64,000 nucleotides of DNA from [Phialemoniopsis] sp. UDSM-2020 (lineage: Eukaryota > Ascomycota > Sordariomycetes > Thyridiales > Thyridiaceae), in the NCBI GenBank assembly GCA_018873225.1, contig JAEILZ010000003.1, positions 930,001 through 994,000 on the forward strand, read 5' to 3'. Made by a program: the position numbers and the translations under genes. Shown here piece after piece: positions 23,352 to 32,972 of this stretch. How positions within the stretch are numbered: the first letter of the stretch is position 1; each line of letters opens with the position of its first letter. Below the pieces are notes generated by a model. That model was not told the origin of the DNA and did not search any database. It was given only the letters and a program-made list of their open reading frames with translations.

Positions 23352-25260
23352 TTACCAGTCGCCCCCAAATCTACTCTCCGATGACAAGAGATATGCCAGA
23401 ACAACTGCTGTCAGCAGTACTCCCCCAGAGACGACAACTATGTCGTGTCCCGGTGGTAACATGTAGATCGATATCAGAACGAATATCAACAAACCTCCGA
23501 AGACCAGAACGACATCATCCAGTGTCCACGACAGTTCCTGCAACCTGTCTAGTCTATTCGTCGACGCATCCTGCGGCACCACCCGATCCTGCTCGCACAG
23601 CCCCTTATTCTTCCACGGTACCTCCATCCCCAGATCTCCCAGGATCTGCTCGGTCGTGATCTTCGCCCCCGCCAGCACGATCGGCACCCCCGTGCCCGGG
23701 TGCGTGCTCGCGCCCACAAAGTACGCATTCTTGAGCCCCCTCGCCCTCGTCCGCGGCCGGAACGCGAGCACGTTGAAGAAGTCGTGGCTCAGGCCCAGGA
23801 TGGCGCCCTTGTCCAGGTTGAACCGATCTTGCCACGTCAGCGGCGTGTTGACCATCTCGTGCTCGATGAGGTTCCCCAGGGGTGCGCAGCCCGTCCGCTG
23901 TTGGATCACGGAGAGCACCGCTTCCCGCGCCCGGTCGATGAGGCGCTCCCACTCCTTTTCGTCTGCCGGTAGTCCCACCTGCGCTTCGTCCTCGTGCCCT
24001 TTGGAACTGCAGAGGTGTCCCACGGGCACCAGCGCGATTACCGCGTCGCCGTGCTCGGGGGCGGCAGTCGGGTCGACGCGGCTGGGCACGTTGATGTAGA
24101 AGCTAGGCTCCTCAGGAAGCGACTGGTCCCTGAAGATGGCATCAAATGAGCCGCGGTACTCGTCCGCCAGGAAGATGTTGTGCGTAGACAGCTCGGGGAC
24201 CTTTTGTGAGAGACTCCAGTAAAACGACAGCGAGCTGCACGATGCCTTCCTCGCCCGTAGCGCCTTGCCATACGCCTCCGTCTCAGGAGATGCAGGGAAC
24301 AAGTTACTATAAGCGTACACGAGATCGGCGTTGACAACAACCACATTCGCCCGCAGGACCTCCCCGGACTCGAGCACCACCCCCGTCGCCGTGGCACCCG
24401 CCTCATCGGCCAATATCCTCCTCACCGCACACCCGAGACGGTACTGCACTCCCAACCTCTCCCCGACGCCCACAAGAGCCCGCAGCACCTCGTGGAACCC
24501 GCCGCGCGGGTACCACACGCCCTCGGCCTGCTCGGCGTACTGCAGCAGGCTGTACGTGGCGGGCGCCTCAAAGGGGCTCATGCCCATGTACATGGTCGCG
24601 AAAGTGAACACGCGGCGCAGCTTCTCGGTGCGGAAATACCGCGAGGCGCGCCGCCAGATGCTCTCGAGCGGGTGCAGGCGCAGCGCCGCGGCAAGGAAGC
24701 GCGGGCGCAGGAGACCCCAAAGGGAATCGAAGCCGCGGTGCAGGACATGCGTCTGGCTGAGCTCGTAGTGCTCGTGCGCCTCGGCCATCCAGGCCAGGTA
24801 CCGCGCGAACCCGTCGCTGCCCTCGAGGCGCTCGACCTGCGCCTTTGTCGCGGCGAGGTCGGGCGACTGGCGAAAGCGGTCGCCGTCGGGGAACCAGACG
24901 TCGTAGTTGACGCCGCCCGGGCAGCGCAGGAGCTGAACGCCCTCGCGCTCGAGAGAGGTGCCGAGGTCGTGGAAGGCCTCGCGGAAGAGCCGGGGCAGCA
25001 GGAGCAGCGAGGGCCCCTGGTCGAAGCGGTAGGGCCCGTGGCGCAGGGTGCTGCAGCGGCCGCCCGTGTGGTCGTTCTTCTCGAGGACGGTGACGCGCAG
25101 GCCGGCCCTGGCGAGGCGGGCTGCTGCGGCTATGCCGCCTGCTCCGGCGCCTGTGGGATTTAGTATGGTGTGAGAGAGCGGGTGAGGTATGTGTATGGTG
25201 CTTATGTGGGAGCTCACCTATGACTATGGCTGTCTTTTGTGGTCTCTTTGGCTCAGACAT
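23352..25260 (-). CDS. Phytoene desaturase (carotenoid biosynthesis), 2 exons
   Basis: Exon 1 (25260-25218) encodes MSEPKRPQKTAIVI; exon 2 (25150-23352) continues GAGAGGIAAAARL. Total 613 aa, close to Neurospora AL-1 (595 aa) and Fusarium CarB. The FAD-binding loop VIGAGAGG spans the intron (residues 13-20). CrtI-type features: NDHTGGRCSTL, RFDQGPSLLLLP, ATYSLLQYAEQAEGVWYPRGGFHEV, and the C-terminal signature NAYFVGASTHPGTGVPIVLAGAK. The enzyme desaturates phytoene stepwise to lycopene or further at membranes. Two hydrophobic segments near the C terminus (about 550-573 and 583-601) fit a membrane anchor, as in fungal homologues. The next gene upstream on the same strand is the cyclase/synthase, so together they cover the path from GGPP to cyclic carotene. 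A transposon-like element lies about 450 bp upstream. Confidence 0.96.
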
Positions 25261-26059
25261 GGTAGTGTCGATGTACATTCAAACACGATTTGTATGAGCA
25301 GAATCTATCTGAAGTGATGGCTCCAGAGATGTGAGATATGGGAAAGCAGGGAACCTCTCAGTGACTTAGATGGCATGCAACTTAATGATCGTCCATCCGT
25401 ACGAGTACGTGGAAGAACTTCTTCACTTAGTCACTCCTTCATTGCGAGACAACTACTTCTCGTTCATCTTCAACAATTTTAGATAGTTGATGAGCCCCGT
25501 ATTGGCATGCACTTGCCTCGAAGCCTCGGGTCAGCCCGTCCAAGTGCGTGGCTCCCCAAACTTTCTTAGCTTCCGCCGTTCTATGACGACACCAAAACCC
25601 GTGTTAGTCGCATCCTTACACGACATCGCGGCTTACTCACGGATGCCAAGGCGAACACTTCAGCGGCCGAATATTGATTGTGTCTCTGTCTCAGACGGAT
25701 ATCGAAGTTACACCCACAAGTGGGTGTCAGAATGGTTGACGGTTATGGATCAATCCCTACCCAAGGTGCTAACAAACTGAGTGACTCAAATACCCTTAGG
25801 TAGTGGGATCACCCTGGGTGATCGGTTAAGAATTGAAATATATCGAGAAGGCAAACCGTCAACCATTCTGACACCCATTCGACCCATTCGTTTCAGGGGC
25901 TGCTACCACACGAAGAGGATAATGCATTGTGCCATATTGGGATTATTTACTGAGCTGTGACGCTGCATCATACTTTTCTTTTTTCGGAAGGAAAGATATT
26001 CTTTATGTCGTTTACGCTCTCAGAGGACTGATACCAACAATAGATCGCTAGTAGTACTT
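25261..26059. other. Intergenic region: desaturase promoter and cyclase/synthase 3' end
   Basis: This 799-bp spacer lies between two minus-strand carotenoid genes, so it holds the phytoene desaturase promoter and the 3' end of the cyclase/synthase. It contains the 165-bp inverted-repeat element at 25717-25881. Apart from that element I see no coding sequence and no GATCGA light-element core. Confidence 0.5.
25717..25881. mobile_element. MITE-like element, copy 1 (165 bp, 5-bp TSD ACCCA)
   Basis: The left end starts CAAGTGGGTGTCAGAATGG and continues TTGACGG. The right end, read on the other strand, starts CGAATGGGTGTCAGAATGG and continues TTGACGG, giving 24 of 26 matching bases in the terminal inverted repeats. 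The element is flanked by perfect direct repeats of ACCCA (25712-25716 and 25882-25886), the mark of target duplication on insertion. The interior has no open frame and includes a perfect palindrome GATCACCCTGGGTGATC. A second copy of exactly the same length is at 36803. It is too short to encode a transposase, hence non-autonomous. It lies upstream of phytoene desaturase. Confidence 0.85.
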
Positions 26060-27953
26060 CTATCCGCAGAGAAGTGACTTGAACAACACCCACACTCTCC
26101 TAGCTCTTGGTACTGTTGCTTTGCCGTTCTTGACCACGTAGTCGTCCTTCTCGGCAATGACCCGTCCAATCTCCATGTAACTCTCGACGGCCGCGATCAT
26201 GGGCGCCCTGGCCTCTGTGGGTATACGGTCCATGGCCGGCCTTGCCTCCCTGTACAATCCAAAGGCTTTGTCCACCAGACGGATCCGTAACTTGTCTATG
26301 ATCGGTCCCTCGGGGTGCTCAATAACATCCTCGGGTCTCAGTCCTTCCTCCTTCAGCCAGGTAGTCGGGATATACACTCTGCCGATGGCAGCATCGACTT
26401 GAATATCTCGCGCGATATTGACGCACTGAAGGGCGATACCCATGGTCCATGCTGCCCGGTGCAAGCAAGTCTTCTCATCGTCAGCTATTGCACACCCACG
26501 TAATTCTTCGACGTGGTTAAAAATTAAACACATGCACAGCTCGCCGACTGTGCTCGCAACGCATGCCGCGTATTCATAGAGCAGAATTTCGTCTTTGATG
26601 GGGAATCTCGACTGTTTGTTGCGGTCCGATTCCACATCAATCTGGAAGCCATCCAGCAGCTTATGTAGGGGCTGTTTCCGTAGCTTTTCCGTCGGAAGTA
26701 GTGATAGAGACGACCACGTGGATGGAGGAAAAGACTTCTCTATAAGAGCGCGGATGTTTGGAGGCTTTGGGGAATCTTGTGGGCTGTCATAGCTTAGGTC
26801 GAGAAAGTCGCGCAGCTTCTTGAGCCACTTGGCTTGCTCACTTGCCGTTTCCGCATTGTCTATCAAATCGTCGGCCATGCGGCAGAATGAGTACCTAAAA
26901 CTTGTCAGAACCGGCCCTCGAACAGATCAAATGGAGTCTTACAGTAGAGTCAGGTCAATCCTTAGCCTGCCATTGAAAGCGCTGCTGGCAATCTGAAAAC
27001 TCCTGCTCTTTCTTCGAAGCCGGCCAGCAGCCTCTCGAATTCCTGCTATCCGTTCCATGTCATAGTCCTCCGGCGGAATCATGAAAGCCTTAATCAGCAG
27101 TAGTGGCGATGGGTACACAGGCACCACGGGAAAGAGAGATGGGAAGGCCTCGATGATGGCAAGCCCATGGTCTAGAGCAGCCAGGCCGACCACTATGAGG
27201 GTATTGGTGGCGAGAAAGAAGATGGCTTCCTCGATGTCTAGACTTCCCCAAACATAGATGTCCAGCTTCGTTCCCAGCTCAATCGCCCACGTGCCTTTTC
27301 CAAGGGCGAGCTCATCAACCATCCACAGGAACAATGTAGGTAAGAAGACGGGTAGGGCAATGCTCCAGGTTGGAAGGCTCAGAATGAATATCCCTCCAAA
27401 AGTCCAACTCAAGAGCAAGAATGGAGCTGCCCATACAAGAATGAGGCCGATGTAAGTGAATTGGTCGCCGAGTCTGACGCAATAGGCGCCGATGCCCATG
27501 AGCACTAGAAGAAGACACTGGATAAGCCATTTGAGGCGTTTGATCCCTTGTCGAACGTCCTTTTCGAGGTACTTGACATGTAAGAGAGGTTTTTGGAATA
27601 GCAGGTAGAGCAATGAGGTTGTATACGTCTGTATGACGAAGAAGAAGACTTCTTCTACCGGGATATCAAACAGTCGAGGACCGACAATCGCGTCTGGTGG
27701 GTAAGTCCAGACCTTGTTGCGGATCAAATAAGCGTCCCAGGGGGTTGTGGACACGACCGCAATGCAGACCAGAATTGAGGTTTTGTACATATGAGTGCGA
27801 TTCAAAAATGGATAGGCCAAGATGGTGAGAACCGCGGCCAGAGGGATAGTGAATCTCAAATGCCTATTGCGCGAAGCGATTGTAAGTTGATCGGTTGTTA
27901 TTCTCCTAAGCAGCAGCCAAGAAGACCTACACTAGCGCGTAGTCGTACGCCAT
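26060..27953 (-). CDS. Bifunctional lycopene cyclase/phytoene synthase, 3 exons
   Basis: Exons 27953-27931, 27863-26943 and 26894-26060 give 592 aa, matching Neurospora AL-2 (602 aa) and Fusarium CarRA. The spliced N terminus MAYDYALVHLRFTIP resembles AL-2. Residues 1-240 form the membrane lycopene cyclase with repeated units: PWDAYLIRNKVWTYPPDAIVG, IPVEEVFFFVIQT, and a second unit DIEEAIFFLATNT. Residues from about 260 are phytoene synthase, with YSFCRMADDLIDN (316-328, first Asp motif) and NIARDIQVDAAIGRVYIP (second Asp motif Asp478-Asp482). The synthase joins two GGPP into phytoene; the cyclase closes lycopene or torulene ends. The intron before YSFCR is only 48 nt. The start codon is supported by the 23-nt exon 1 and an in-phase GTAGGT donor. 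Adjacent to phytoene desaturase on the same strand. Confidence 0.96.
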
Positions 27954-28884
27954 GGTGTCAACTCCAGCTGCACCTGTTCTGGCCGAGCAAGTTGGGATAA
28001 TCGTGAGACTGGATCACCGAGCCATCCCGGACGGGGAAGTGGGAAACAAGGAGAACGAATACAACTTCTACAACGAATGCTCAATGAGGAGCCTGGATTC
28101 GATGAAATCAGTGCGCTCAGGGACAGAGGGGATCAGTGCATGTAGCAAGACTGACTGTCCCGGTTATAGCATGCCGGCCGCGACTTCTCCTCTGGCCTTC
28201 CGAGATAACTATGTCTTACGGGCCAGAAAAGGCAGGGCAAGGGAAAAGAAATACATAACGAAACCATCATCCTCGGGCCGCCGCGTTCCACAGAACAGCG
28301 CGCGCGCACATCGCAACTTCCAACTTGCGCTACTTTCTCAACAAATGGGTCCCTTTGGCGCTCTAGTCGTGATGTCATTGACGGCGTGTAAGCACGGAAT
28401 CGCAAATGAGCCGCACCAGCTAGTTACCTGGAGACATGAGGCCAGAGGCCAAGGAAAACCTGAAAGTGTTGCGATCTGGTCCAACACCTTGTCAATTTGG
28501 CCGAATGGCTGTTGGTTAGCTGAATCGCTCTTCTCTTGAACAGCCATCGATCGATGGATGGCTGATGTGGGGATAAGCAGGTAATAATGCCACTCACTGC
28601 CAATGCCGATGCAGCTGAACTGCACTTTATCGCCTACCGGATCCACCCAAGCTACACCCCGGATTTGTTCAGGGGGCTGGGCACTGGGGTGGGTTAAATT
28701 TGCAGGGGGCTTCAATCGATGAGGCGGCCCCGGCACATTTTCAGCCGAGGCTCCGGCCAACCTCAAATCTCGAATTCCACCCAGTCCACCCGGCTTCGAC
28801 AGCGACAACCGCAACCACTGCACACCACATTACGTGACAGCTCCACAACATCTAGATCCCACATTGCCGTTGTGTGAAGCAGCC
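27954..28884. other. Divergent promoter region, carotenoid gene and hotdog thioesterase
   Basis: This 931-bp head-to-head spacer separates the cyclase/synthase and the hotdog thioesterase. An open frame of 195 codons on the plus strand (27952-28539) overlaps the first exon of the carotenoid gene antisense, has no domain and is rejected. A 14-bp palindrome lies at 28544-28557. Confidence 0.45.
28544..28557. promoter_or_regulatory. Perfect palindrome containing paired GATCGA cores
   Basis: CCATCGATCGATGG reads the same on both strands and contains GATCGA in both orientations. GATCGA resembles the core bound by the White Collar complex at light-induced fungal promoters (established for Neurospora). 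It is 591 bp upstream of the cyclase/synthase ATG and 328 bp upstream of the thioesterase ATG. A six-base core is expected many times in 64 kb, so the light-element reading is only a suggestion. Confidence 0.25.
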
Positions 28885-30057
28885 ATGGCAGCCCGGATGC
28901 GGCTCTCGCAGCCCGCGCGGTCGAGCCAATTGGCCTCCTCCGTCAGCCGCATCTTCCAGTGCCAGCCTCAGATCCAAGCCCGCCTCGTCGCATGGCCGTC
29001 ACCAGTATCATCACGACCCTTCGCATCAGCGCACCGCCTCCTCCAGCCAGAGAACCGGCCCCCACCGCCGCGCACCTACTTCCAGCCCGGCGACAAGCCT
29101 CCCCCGCCACAGTACCAGTCCCTCAACGACTTCCAGTCCCAGGCGCAAACACCACCACCACCTCCCCCACCACCGGTCTATCCCACCACCGTCGCGGAAC
29201 CGGGCCCAGACTCCCAGGGCCCCTCACAGTCGCCACCGCCGCCGCCGCCCCGCCGGCGCAGGCGCTGGTTCCGCTGGCCGATGGTCCTCTGGCTCACCGT
29301 CACGGGTACCTTCGGTGCCTACGCCGCGCTGCGCGTCAAGATGACCCTTGTGCCCCTCCAGCCCCCGCCCGGCACCCGCGAGGACCAGATCCTGACGGAG
29401 CGCGTCCGCCGCAACGCCGCGCAGCTCGACATCGTCAAAAAGCTCTCGGCCGACCCGGCCTACGAGTCATGGCAGGCCTACTCGGCGCGGCCCTCGGCCC
29501 CTGCCCCGCCCTCGCCCGACACCTCGGCCGAGAGCCCGGACGCCGCGCTCGCCATCCTCGCCGCGGGCCAGGACTCGTCTTCTCTCCGGCGCAGGGACCG
29601 CTTGACGACGGGGCCCATGGGCGGGTACCGCGGAATCGGCGGCTACCAGCAGGTCTGGCGGCACAAGGTCACGGGCGAGATGGTCTCGGTCGTGTTTTTT
29701 GGCCCCAGTGTGGCCGGCTGGCCGGCGACGGTGCACGGCGGCGCCATCGCGACGCTGCTCGACGAGTCGCTCGGCCGGTGCGCCGTGCAGCGGCTCGAGG
29801 GGGGAACAGGGGTGACGGCGCACCTCAAGCTCGGGTACCGCAAGCCCACGCGCACGAACCGGTTCTACGTCGTGCGCTGCCGGTTCGTCGACGAGGCGGA
29901 CCTGCCCGAGAATGATAGAGGAGAGGACAAGAGCCACCGCAAGGCGTGGATCCGGGGCATGCTCGAGAGCGTCGACGGCGAGGAGCTCGTGGAGGCGGTG
30001 GCGCTGTTTGTGGCGCCCAAGACGCTCAAGCTCGAGCGTATTAGCGATAGGTTTTGA
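28885..30057 (+). CDS. Membrane-anchored hotdog thioesterase, probably mitochondrial
   Basis: Single exon, 390 aa from the ATG at 28885 (the open frame extends upstream only to a GTG). The N terminus (MAARMRLSQPARSSQLASSVSRIF) is rich in Arg and Ser with no acidic residue, like a mitochondrial presequence. A Pro-rich stretch follows, then an RRRRRW basic patch and one transmembrane segment (about 132-152, MVLWLTVTGTFGAYAAL). The C-terminal part (about 265-385) is a single PaaI-like hotdog domain with VHGGAIATLLDESLGRCA, where the Asp/Glu on the central helix would be catalytic, and TAHLKLGYRKPTR. Such fungal proteins (relatives of yeast FMP10-like mitochondrial thioesterase-superfamily proteins) are poorly characterised; the substrate is unknown but acyl-CoA is likely. 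It is divergent from the carotenoid cyclase/synthase. Confidence 0.83.
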   Translation: MAARMRLSQPARSSQLASSVSRIFQCQPQIQARLVAWPSPVSSRPFASAHRLLQPENRPPPPRTYFQPGDKPPPPQYQSLNDFQSQAQTPPPPPPPPVYPTTVAEPGPDSQGPSQSPPPPPPRRRRRWFRWPMVLWLTVTGTFGAYAALRVKMTLVPLQPPPGTREDQILTERVRRNAAQLDIVKKLSADPAYESWQAYSARPSAPAPPSPDTSAESPDAALAILAAGQDSSSLRRRDRLTTGPMGGYRGIGGYQQVWRHKVTGEMVSVVFFGPSVAGWPATVHGGAIATLLDESLGRCAVQRLEGGTGVTAHLKLGYRKPTRTNRFYVVRCRFVDEADLPENDRGEDKSHRKAWIRGMLESVDGEELVEAVALFVAPKTLKLERISDRF

Positions 30058-30607
30058 GTTGAGGGCGTCTGCTCGAGGAGACTGTCTGTCCCGATGGGAT
30101 GTGTGTATGTGCGAGCGTAACTAACTATGGATGGCGTTGGGGATGGGTGAGTTCTAGGGGGCGAGGTGTTGAGGTGTTGAGGTGTTGAGGTGTTGTCGAA
30201 ATCCTGGCGAAGACATTCGCTTTGTGGAAGCATAGTATCGAGGAGTAGGAATGTACAATAGAGAAAAGGCGTGACAGGGGTGTTCAGACACATCGTACCT
30301 ACTTCGTGCAGTCGAACGAACACAGTTCAAGAGGCTCTTTCTGTCGAAGACAGCTGAGCAATAGAGAAAATTAGTTATCATAAAAAATCTATCTGTCGCT
30401 TCGAAGCGTGCTGGTACCCAATGTCCGTCCCTTCCACGTCCTGGCTGGCTTCGCTGCGCACACAATTATCAATAATGTCTTCCAGTAGTCTATATAATGC
30501 ATATGTGTCGTATTTCATGACAACAAAAGCCTTAATACCTTAAGCTTTTCCGCAAGAATACTGGTACAAATAACTTCTTGTCCATTCTTCATCAAAGTCG
30601 TATCGAA
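30058..30607. other. Convergent 3' intergenic region with an 8-bp tandem repeat
   Basis: Spacer between the hotdog gene and the convergent cryptochrome gene. A four-copy tandem repeat of GAGGTGTT occupies 30163-30195. No gene is visible. Confidence 0.45.
30163..30195. repeat. Tandem repeat, 4 copies of GAGGTGTT
   Basis: Four perfect copies of the 8-base unit GAGGTGTT follow each other, with one extra G at the end. It lies in the likely 3' untranslated region of the hotdog thioesterase gene. It is a simple microsatellite that may vary in length between strains. Confidence 0.9.
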
Positions 30608-32972
30608 TCACTGAGGCGGTCCACCGACATGGGGAGGGGGCGGCGGCCCAGGAGGAGCAGGCCACTGCTGCTTAGGCGGCATCGGCGGCTGCATCTGATG
30701 CGGGTGCATGTGCTGATGGGGCATCGGATGGTGCTGCGGGTACGGAGCCGGGTGCCGCGCAGGGTACATCATCGGAGGCGGAGGGCCGTAGTATCGCCCG
30801 CGATATCCTCCGTTGCCGAAGCCCCCTCGGCCCGTGCTGAAACCCCTGCCGCGGTACCCGCCTCCGTTGCCTCCGCGGCCATTTCCATTTCCACGATAGA
30901 AACCGTTTCGGGGCCCGTCTGGCGGTGACCGGGAGAAGCCCTGGTTGTTGGGCCGCGCAAAGTACTGCACGTTTCCTCCGTTACCACCTCTGCCGTTCTG
31001 GTGATATCCCCCTTGGCGTGGTCCTCCTTGCTGTTGATGGTGAGTCGAATTCTGCGCCGGCGCAGAAGGAGTCGACTCACCACCAGAGCCGGACTGGTCA
31101 CTAGACACGTTACCACTGTTCCCAGCGTTGTGGCTCTTGCCATGTCCATTCCCGCCTCGGCCACCGTTGTTCCCTCTTCTGCGCACAAACGGTCTCTTGG
31201 ACGACTTAGGTTTGCCATCCACCGAGAAATTAATCCTCTTTATGGGGTCCGTCACCATGATATTGTCCGTCAGTCCCGCCTTCTCGAGATCCTCCTTGGA
31301 AGCAGTCCACGCCTGGAACAGATTCTCGAGCTTCTCGAGGGGTGCGACCTCGGGCACCCATGCGCGCACGTAGCTGCCCTCCTTGTCGTAGTCGAAAGCC
31401 TGCTTAACGGGGTTGAAGATGCGTGCCTCTCCGCGCGGATCGTTGCCCACACCCGCCACGTACTGCCAGTTCGCCCAGTTGGACGAGACATCGTAATCGA
31501 CGAGCAACATCTCGTAATACTCGGCTCCGTAACGCCAGTCGATGCCAAGGTGCTTCGCTAGGAAGCTGGCGACGTTCTGCCGTGCGCGGTTGGAAGTGTA
31601 TCCGGTGTGTATGAGCTCGCGCTGGCTAGCATCAATAAGACCCATACCCGTGGTACCAGCGATGAATCTCTCGAGGATCTTGGCGATACCGTCCGGGCTC
31701 GGATCTTGGTTTGGTAGTGCCTCGTTACGGTTGGCTGACTTCCACCGGATCTTCTTGTCGTCTTCCTTATACTCGTCTTCGCCCCTGAACCCTTCACGAC
31801 GGAACAGGTTGTGCCTAAACTTGCGAGTACACAAGCGCATGTAATCGCGCCACAGAAGCTCGAAGCGCACAGCCTTGGTTCCGTCATTCTCGCCCTGGCC
31901 GTAACCATCCACGTCCTTCCACTTGTCGTTAGTGCCGTCTTCGAACTCGACGAGGGCTTGGTGGATCTGCCGCGCTGTGAGAGACCCTTGGGCTAGGAAC
32001 GCGGAAAGTTTGGTGCTGAAAGCGGTCCCTATCAGACCGTTGCGGGTATCTTTATAGGCCGACATAACACCTGACTGCACCAGGTAGTCAAGTCTCTCCA
32101 ACGCAGCATCCTCTCCACCTTTAAAAGGATGTGCAGACTCCGCTCCTTTTGGGTAAGAGGGTAGATCGGGAATAAAATCTTTGATGGGCGCCAGTAGGCC
32201 ATCCAGGAGGCTTTCGAGAGAATCAGGGGTAGTGAAGGGGGATGCTTGGGTTGGGATGTGAGAAGGTTCTGGATACGAAGGGAGCGAGTCCTTTTCGGGT
32301 TTCGGGAGTGTCGCCCTGGGTTTCTCTCGTAATGGTTCTGTCGCCTTCCGGTAAGTTGTGAAAACGTCGGGAAGGTCTGCAGGATTGTCGAGATCCAAGT
32401 CTCGACTACGGAAAATAAGTATCATTAGTATAACAACATCCAACTCGGAAGTAAGAAAGCACGTACTCGTCGACAAAATATTTCTCGTCGGTCCACAACC
32501 GAAAGTCCGCGTTGTGCTGTTCGCAGACGGAAGCAACTTCGTTCTGTTCCCGCCTTTCCTCGACACTTTCCTCGCCGACCATCCATACGGCACCAACTTT
32601 TTGGTCTTTCGCCTTCAGGTGCTCAATTATTTGCTGTAGAACATCGCCATGCTTTCCAGCGCGCAGCACTAGGCCGCTGCCGAGTGATTCCAAAGACTCC
32701 TTGAGGTTCCACACCGCCTCGCCGACAAACTTGGCCCGGTGGGGGCCACATCGCCAGTATCCTGCGGTCTGGCTCCGTGCCTCCGGATAGGGGCTTTTGC
32801 TGCCGTCGCGGATGAATCCAGATATTTCTATTTGGTGGGCCGGAAAGACGAAAACAGGTAGGAGGTGTGTGAAGCCATGGTCCGAAGTTGTTGCCAAGTG
32901 GTGGAGGATAGGGTTGTCACAGACACGCAAGTCTTTGCGTAGCAGGTAGACAAGTACATTAGGATTTGACAT
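30608..32972 (-). CDS. DASH-type cryptochrome with RGG-rich tail, 2 exons
   Basis: Exons 32972-32467 and 32405-30608 give 767 aa; the 61-nt intron (GTACGT...CGTAG) restores EKYFVDDRDLDLDN. Residues 1-170 are the photolyase alpha/beta domain (VLVYLLRKDLRVCDNPIL). Residues 200-520 are the FAD-binding domain: GGEDAALERLDYLV, SGVMSAYKDTRNGLIG, RDYMRLCTRKF, and the strongly conserved GMGLIDASQRELIHTGYTSNRARQNVASFLAKHLGIDWRYGAEYYEMLLVDYDVSSNWANWQYVAGVG. This is clearly the CRY-DASH pattern. From about residue 574 the tail is Gly/Arg/Asn-rich with many RGG and RGNGGG units, then Pro/His/Met-rich. Fungal CRY-DASH proteins bind FAD and MTHF, repair single-stranded or loop CPDs and take part in blue-light responses. 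The Gly/Arg tail suggests RNA binding. Confidence 0.95.

Noticed and set aside
27952..28539. 195-codon open frame on the plus strand next to the carotenoid cyclase/synthase
   Set aside because: It overlaps the first exon of the cyclase/synthase antisense, has no domain and mixed composition, and lies in a divergent promoter.
28834..28884. Upstream extension of the hotdog thioesterase frame
   Set aside because: It begins at GTG. The first ATG (28885) gives a good mitochondrial presequence, so the shorter start was chosen.
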